Shown here: piece after piece, positions 31,671 to 35,653 of the stretch
How positions within the stretch are numbered: the first letter of the stretch is position 1
How the letters are laid out: every line of letters starts with the position of its first letter
Assembly (NCBI GenBank): GCA_945861935.1
Contig: CAMAVU010000011.1
Span: 1 to 35,653, forward strand
Source of the DNA: Bifidobacterium breve
GTDB lineage: Bacteria > Actinomycetota > Thermoleophilia > Miltoncostaeales > Miltoncostaeaceae
Length of the DNA: 35,653 nt
Direction: 5' to 3'
The notes under the pieces: generated by a model
Seen by the model: the letters and a program-made list of their open reading frames with translations, nothing else
The model's database searches: none
Told to the model about the DNA's origin: nothing
Program-made: the position numbers and the translations under genes

Positions 31671-32684
31671 ATGACCCTGATCGTCGGCCTGGGCCCCGGT
31701 CACCCCGACGCTGTACCGGCCACGGCGGTCGCGGCCATCGCTGGGGCGGACCCCGCATGCATCGTCGCGCCAGCGCTTGACCCGGCGCTCCTCGAGGCCA
31801 TCGGCGTGCAGCCGGGAGTCCTGCCCGAGCCCATCCCGCCCGATGCGGTGGTGCTGGCGCCCGACCCCGAGGCATACGCCATCGCCGTGCGGGTCCTCGG
31901 GGCCGAGACCCTGCCGGCGCGCGATGCACTGCGAGCCCGGGCCATCGGTGCGCGCGTCGCCGAGTTGGCGGTGGTCGCGTCGCGCCTCAGGGCCGAGTGT
32001 CCGTGGGATCGCGTGCAGACGGCCCAGACGATCGTGCCGCACACCGTGGAGGAGGCCTTCGAGGTGGCCGAGGCCGTCGCTGGCGGAGACCCGGCGCATC
32101 AGGCCGACGAGATCGGCGACCTGCTCTTCCAGTCGGTGTTCCTTGCCGGACTGCTCGAGGAGGACGGGCATGCCGACCTCGCCACGGTGGCCCACGGCCA
32201 GACGGAGAAGCTGATCAGCCGGCACCCGCATGTGTACGGCGACAGCGCAGCGGCCGATGCCACGGCGGTGCTCGACATCTGGGAGCAGGCGAAGCGCGCC
32301 GAGCGACCGGAGCAAGGCATCTTCCACGAGTTGCCGCCCGGCTTGCCGGGGCTGGCATATGCGGCCAAGGCACAGAAGCGTGCCGCCGGCGTGGGCTTCG
32401 CCTTCCCGGATGTCACGGCGGCGCTCGCCAAGTTGGACGAGGAGGTGGGGGAGGTGCGCGCCGACCCCGGCCAGCACGAGGTGGGGGATGTGATCTTCGC
32501 CGCGGTCGCGGTGGCGCGCGCGGCGGGTGTGGACCCCGAGATCGCCGTGCGGGCCGCCGCCGCCCGGTTCCGCGAGCGCGTGGAGGGTGCTGCGCGCATG
32601 GCGGCCGAGGCCGGCCAGACGTTCGAGGCGCTCGGCCCCGTGGCGCAGCAGGAGTGGTACGCGGCGTTTCGCGCGCGCCCGTAG
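31671..32684 (+). CDS. mazG: Nucleoside triphosphate pyrophosphohydrolase MazG
   Basis: MazG hydrolyses NTPs to NMP and pyrophosphate, limiting damaged or excess nucleotides. Two MazG domains are visible: ECPWDRVQTAQTIVPHTVEE with EEAFEV and DEIGDLLFQSVF, then a second with DEEVGEV and HEVGDVIFAAVAVA. The first ~95 residues (LIVGLGPGHPDAVPATAVAA) look like a shortened remnant of the tetrapyrrole-methylase domain fused to MazG in YabN-type proteins. The length is 337 aa. Its TAG stop begins the TAGTAT hexamer of the eno promoter. Confidence 0.93.
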   Translation: MTLIVGLGPGHPDAVPATAVAAIAGADPACIVAPALDPALLEAIGVQPGVLPEPIPPDAVVLAPDPEAYAIAVRVLGAETLPARDALRARAIGARVAELAVVASRLRAECPWDRVQTAQTIVPHTVEEAFEVAEAVAGGDPAHQADEIGDLLFQSVFLAGLLEEDGHADLATVAHGQTEKLISRHPHVYGDSAAADATAVLDIWEQAKRAERPEQGIFHELPPGLPGLAYAAKAQKRAAGVGFAFPDVTAALAKLDEEVGEVRADPGQHEVGDVIFAAVAVARAAGVDPEIAVRAAAARFRERVEGAARMAAEAGQTFEALGPVAQQEWYAAFRARP

Positions 32685-32687
32685 TAT
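32682..32687 (+). promoter_or_regulatory. -10 hexamer of the eno promoter (overlaps a stop codon)
   Basis: TAGTAT begins with the TAG stop of mazG. A start near 32694 would give a leader of about 28 bases carrying the GGAAGG ribosome binding site (32712–32717), so unlike its relatives this promoter is not leaderless. Confidence 0.5.
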
Positions 32688-32697
32688 CGCCGGGTAA

Positions 32698-34001
<1,304 letters not shown>

Positions 34002-34002
<1 letters not shown>

Positions 34003-34416
34003 TGGCAGGAAGTCGCCGCCCCAGCGCGTACCCCATCCCTGAAGGGACCCACCGGGGGGCCCGCGCGGTCCGGGATCGGCACGCTGCTCAAGCGACTCCT
34101 CACCATCGGACTGATCTGCGGCCTCGCGTTCGCCTATGTGGGACCGGTGCGCGACTACATGGGCCAGAAGGATCAGTTGCGTGTGGAGCAGGAGGAACTG
34201 ATCGAGGCGCGCAAGGTGCGCGACGATCTGGCCCGGCAGATCAGGGCGCTCGGACGGGAGGACGTGCTCGAGGCCCGTGCCCGCGAACTCGGCATGGTGC
34301 GCCCGGGCGAGACACCCTATGCCGTGCGGGGTACCGGAAAGCCAGCCCCACCGCCGACGGTGGCCACCGATGAGGGCACCGGGGTCTGGGGCTTCATCAC
34401 CGGCCTCATCGACTGA
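34002..34416 (+). CDS. ftsB: FtsB/DivIC septum formation initiator; 5' end unresolved
   Basis: FtsB-type proteins are small divisome components with one membrane helix and a coiled coil. The helix (LLKRLLTIGLICGLAFAYV, from about 34084) and the coiled coil (DQLRVEQEELIEARKVRDDL) are clear, as is the following ELGMVRPGE typical of the family. That frame (codons beginning at 34039, 34138 and so on) has no ATG, GTG or TTG before the helix; the only option is CTG 34039, without a ribosome binding site. ATG 34002, coupled to the eno stop, is in another frame and opens with MAGSRRPSAYPIPEG. A one-base slip near the G6 run at 34054–34059 would join the two. The family and context are firm; the start is not. 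Confidence 0.85.
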
Positions 34417-34852
34417 CGCGGAAGCCGTCCGTGGGCTGATCGGGCGCGCGCCGCACGCCGGGTTCCGGGTGGCGGTGCGCTGTCCCCATGGCACGCCGGC
34501 CGTCATCGAGAACGCCCCGCGCGACGAGCGCGGGCATCCGTTTCCCACTCGCGCCTGGCTCACCTGCCGGGCCCTGTCCCTGGCGGTGAGCCGCCTCGAG
34601 GCCGATGGAGGCGTGCGCCTCCTGGAGGAGGACCCGTCCATGGCGGAGCCTCTGGCAACCGCGCACGCGGTGCATCAGGAGCGGCACGACGGCCACCGGG
34701 TGGCTGGCACCGGCGACCCCCGCCACGTCAAGTGCCTGCACGCCCATCTGGCATTCGCCCTCGCCGAGGGCGGCAGTCCGGTGGGCGACTGGATCATCGC
34801 GCGGGGGAACGCCGAGTGGCCCGCGGAGTGCTGTCGGGGGGAGTCCGCGTGA
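34370..34852 (+). CDS. DUF501 family protein
   Basis: DUF501 proteins of unknown function follow ftsB in most actinobacteria. This 160-aa protein has the family pattern RVAVRCPHGTPAVIENAP, HPFPTRAWLTCRAL, VSRLEADGGV and VKCLHAHLAFALA, with conserved Cys and His residues that may bind metal (CPHG, CLHAH). ATG 34370 lies 47 bases inside the ftsB end and is the only good start before the conserved part. The next gene overlaps its stop (GTGA). Confidence 0.9.
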   Translation: MRAPGSGASSPASSTDAEAVRGLIGRAPHAGFRVAVRCPHGTPAVIENAPRDERGHPFPTRAWLTCRALSLAVSRLEADGGVRLLEEDPSMAEPLATAHAVHQERHDGHRVAGTGDPRHVKCLHAHLAFALAEGGSPVGDWIIARGNAEWPAECCRGESA

Positions 34853-35166
34853 GAGGAGCGACGCCGGCCGTGGCGAGCGTCCTCGGCGAGTGGGACGCGG
34901 GGGAGCGGCGGCTCGACGAGCGGGTCCCCGCACGCGAGGCACGGTTGCGTGTCGTGGCCGCGGTGGACGGCGAGTTGCGCCGCCGCCTGGGACCCCGTTA
35001 CGCGCTGGCCGACCTGGTGCGTGTGTATGGCGAATCGTCCACCTGGTTCTTCACGCTGGCGGAGCGGGCGGCCCCGACGGCCCCGGACGCATGGGATCCC
35101 GCGGCGACCCTCGACGCCGCGTTCGCCCGGTGGGCTCGCAACGCATCAGACGCGGTGGCCCGATGA
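34849..35166 (+). CDS. Hypothetical protein (105 aa)
   Basis: I do not recognise a named family. The protein is helical, rich in Ala and Arg, with LRVVAAVDGELRRRLGPRY, LADLVRVYGESSTWFF and a C-terminal FARWARNASDAVAR. There is no signal peptide or membrane helix. GTG 34849 overlaps the DUF501 stop, and GGGGGGAG stands about six bases upstream. It belongs to the same transcript as eno–ftsB–DUF501 and is coupled to the next gene (ATGA). Confidence 0.8.
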   Translation: MRGATPAVASVLGEWDAGERRLDERVPAREARLRVVAAVDGELRRRLGPRYALADLVRVYGESSTWFFTLAERAAPTAPDAWDPAATLDAAFARWARNASDAVAR

Positions 35167-35369
35167 GCACGGCGCGTGCACGCGGAGATCGCCCGGGTGG
35201 CCGCCCTCGCGGCATGGTGACGCGCGGAGTGGCGATCCTGCTCGTGGCCGCCGGGATCATCATCGGTGGCCTGGTCGGCTACGTCGCCCGCGGCGGCCCC
35301 GACCAGCCGACCGAGTTGCAGGTGACCACCCCACTGCCGGTCATCACGGTGACGGTCGGGAAGTCCTAG
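35163..35369 (+). CDS. Small single-helix membrane protein (68 aa)
   Basis: A basic N-terminus (about 20 residues, rich in Arg and Gly) leads into one membrane helix (GVAILLVAAGIIIGGLVGYVA), then a short Pro/Thr/Val-rich tail outside. The topology is N-in, C-out. The ATG overlaps the stop of the previous gene. The family is unknown. It is the last gene of the operon before the tandem array. Confidence 0.75.
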   Translation: MSTARARGDRPGGRPRGMVTRGVAILLVAAGIIIGGLVGYVARGGPDQPTELQVTTPLPVITVTVGKS

Positions 35370-35378
35370 CCGAACCGC

Positions 35379-35653
35379 GGTGACAGTCCCCCTTACCGCG
35401 GGGACAGCCCCCGCCCGGTGACAGTCCCCCTTACCGCGGGGACAGCCCCCGCCCGGTGAACCGGGACAGCCCCCGCCCGGTGACAGTCCCCCTTACCGCG
35501 GGGACAGCCCCCGCCCGGTGACAGTCCCCATTACCGCGGGGACAGCCCCCGCCCGGTGAACCGGGACAGCCCCCGCCCGGTGACAGTCCCCCTTACCGCG
35601 GGGACAGCCCCCGCCCGGTGACAGTCCCCCTTACCGCGGGGACAGCCCCCGCC
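35379..35653. repeat. Tandem array with a 100-bp higher-order unit
   Basis: Two related units alternate without spacers: A (38 bp, beginning GGTGACAGTCCCCCTTACCG) and B (24 bp, beginning GGTGAACCGGGACAGC). Both end in the same GACAGCCCCCGCCC. The order is A A B A A B A A, with A starting at 35379, 35417, 35479, 35517, 35579 and 35617 and B at 35455 and 35555. The A-A-B block repeats every 100 bases exactly. One base differs (C to A in the fourth A). The array runs off the window. It belongs to the GGGGACTGTCCCC-like family. Confidence 0.9.

Noticed and set aside
35379-35653. CRISPR array
   Set aside because: Units are contiguous, with no unique spacers, and differ in length (38 and 24 bp); no cas genes are present.

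Overview
The window is GC-rich bacterial chromosome, very probably from a member of the Actinomycetota. The evidence is the high GC content, the many GTG starts, and the order rplY–pth–mfd–surA-like–mazG–eno–ftsB–DUF501, which is a conserved actinobacterial block. A deep-branching lineage such as Thermoleophilia is possible, but I cannot settle the class without searches. Genes are packed tightly: many neighbours overlap by four bases (NTGA), and several genes appear to be transcribed without a leader from a TANNNT hexamer 6–8 bases before the start codon.

Region 1 (1–2054) holds a leftward three-gene operon: sigma factor, HTH protein and ImmA/IrrE-type metallopeptidase. It looks like a self-contained regulatory switch. 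Region 2 (1950–4125) is groES–groEL with a CIRCE operator and a strong terminator. Region 3 (4134–5999) starts with a dense patch of GGGGACTGTCCCC-type repeats and a G-quadruplex-prone stretch. It is followed by a frameshifted tail-collar gene, a Tat-exported DUF6916-like protein and an intact tail-collar gene.

Region 4 (6038–10981) carries methionine biosynthesis (metY, metX, metW), an AEC transporter and pyrF, with an AT-rich palindrome upstream of metY. Region 5 (10978–14587) contains a small membrane protein, a GH15-like protein lacking most of its catalytic barrel, a DsbA-like protein with one active-site cysteine, two small unknown proteins and an alpha/beta hydrolase. Region 6 (14598–18866) is ilvD, tRNA-Gln(UUG), glmU and prs.

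Region 7 (19056–25454) is an envelope and export region: a secreted unknown protein, a lysyl-oxidase-like protein that keeps its copper and cofactor residues, a 746-residue secreted protein and an MMPL transporter. Region 8 (25505–35369) is the conserved housekeeping block: rplY, pth, mfd, a membrane protein, a SurA-like lipoprotein, mazG, eno, ftsB, DUF501 and two small genes. The window ends inside a tandem array with an exact 100-bp higher-order period.

The best candidates for something undescribed are the sigma–HTH–ImmA operon, the tail-collar/Tat cassette, the two probable CTG start codons, the promoters whose -10 hexamer begins inside the upstream gene's TAG stop, and the dispersed palindrome family.
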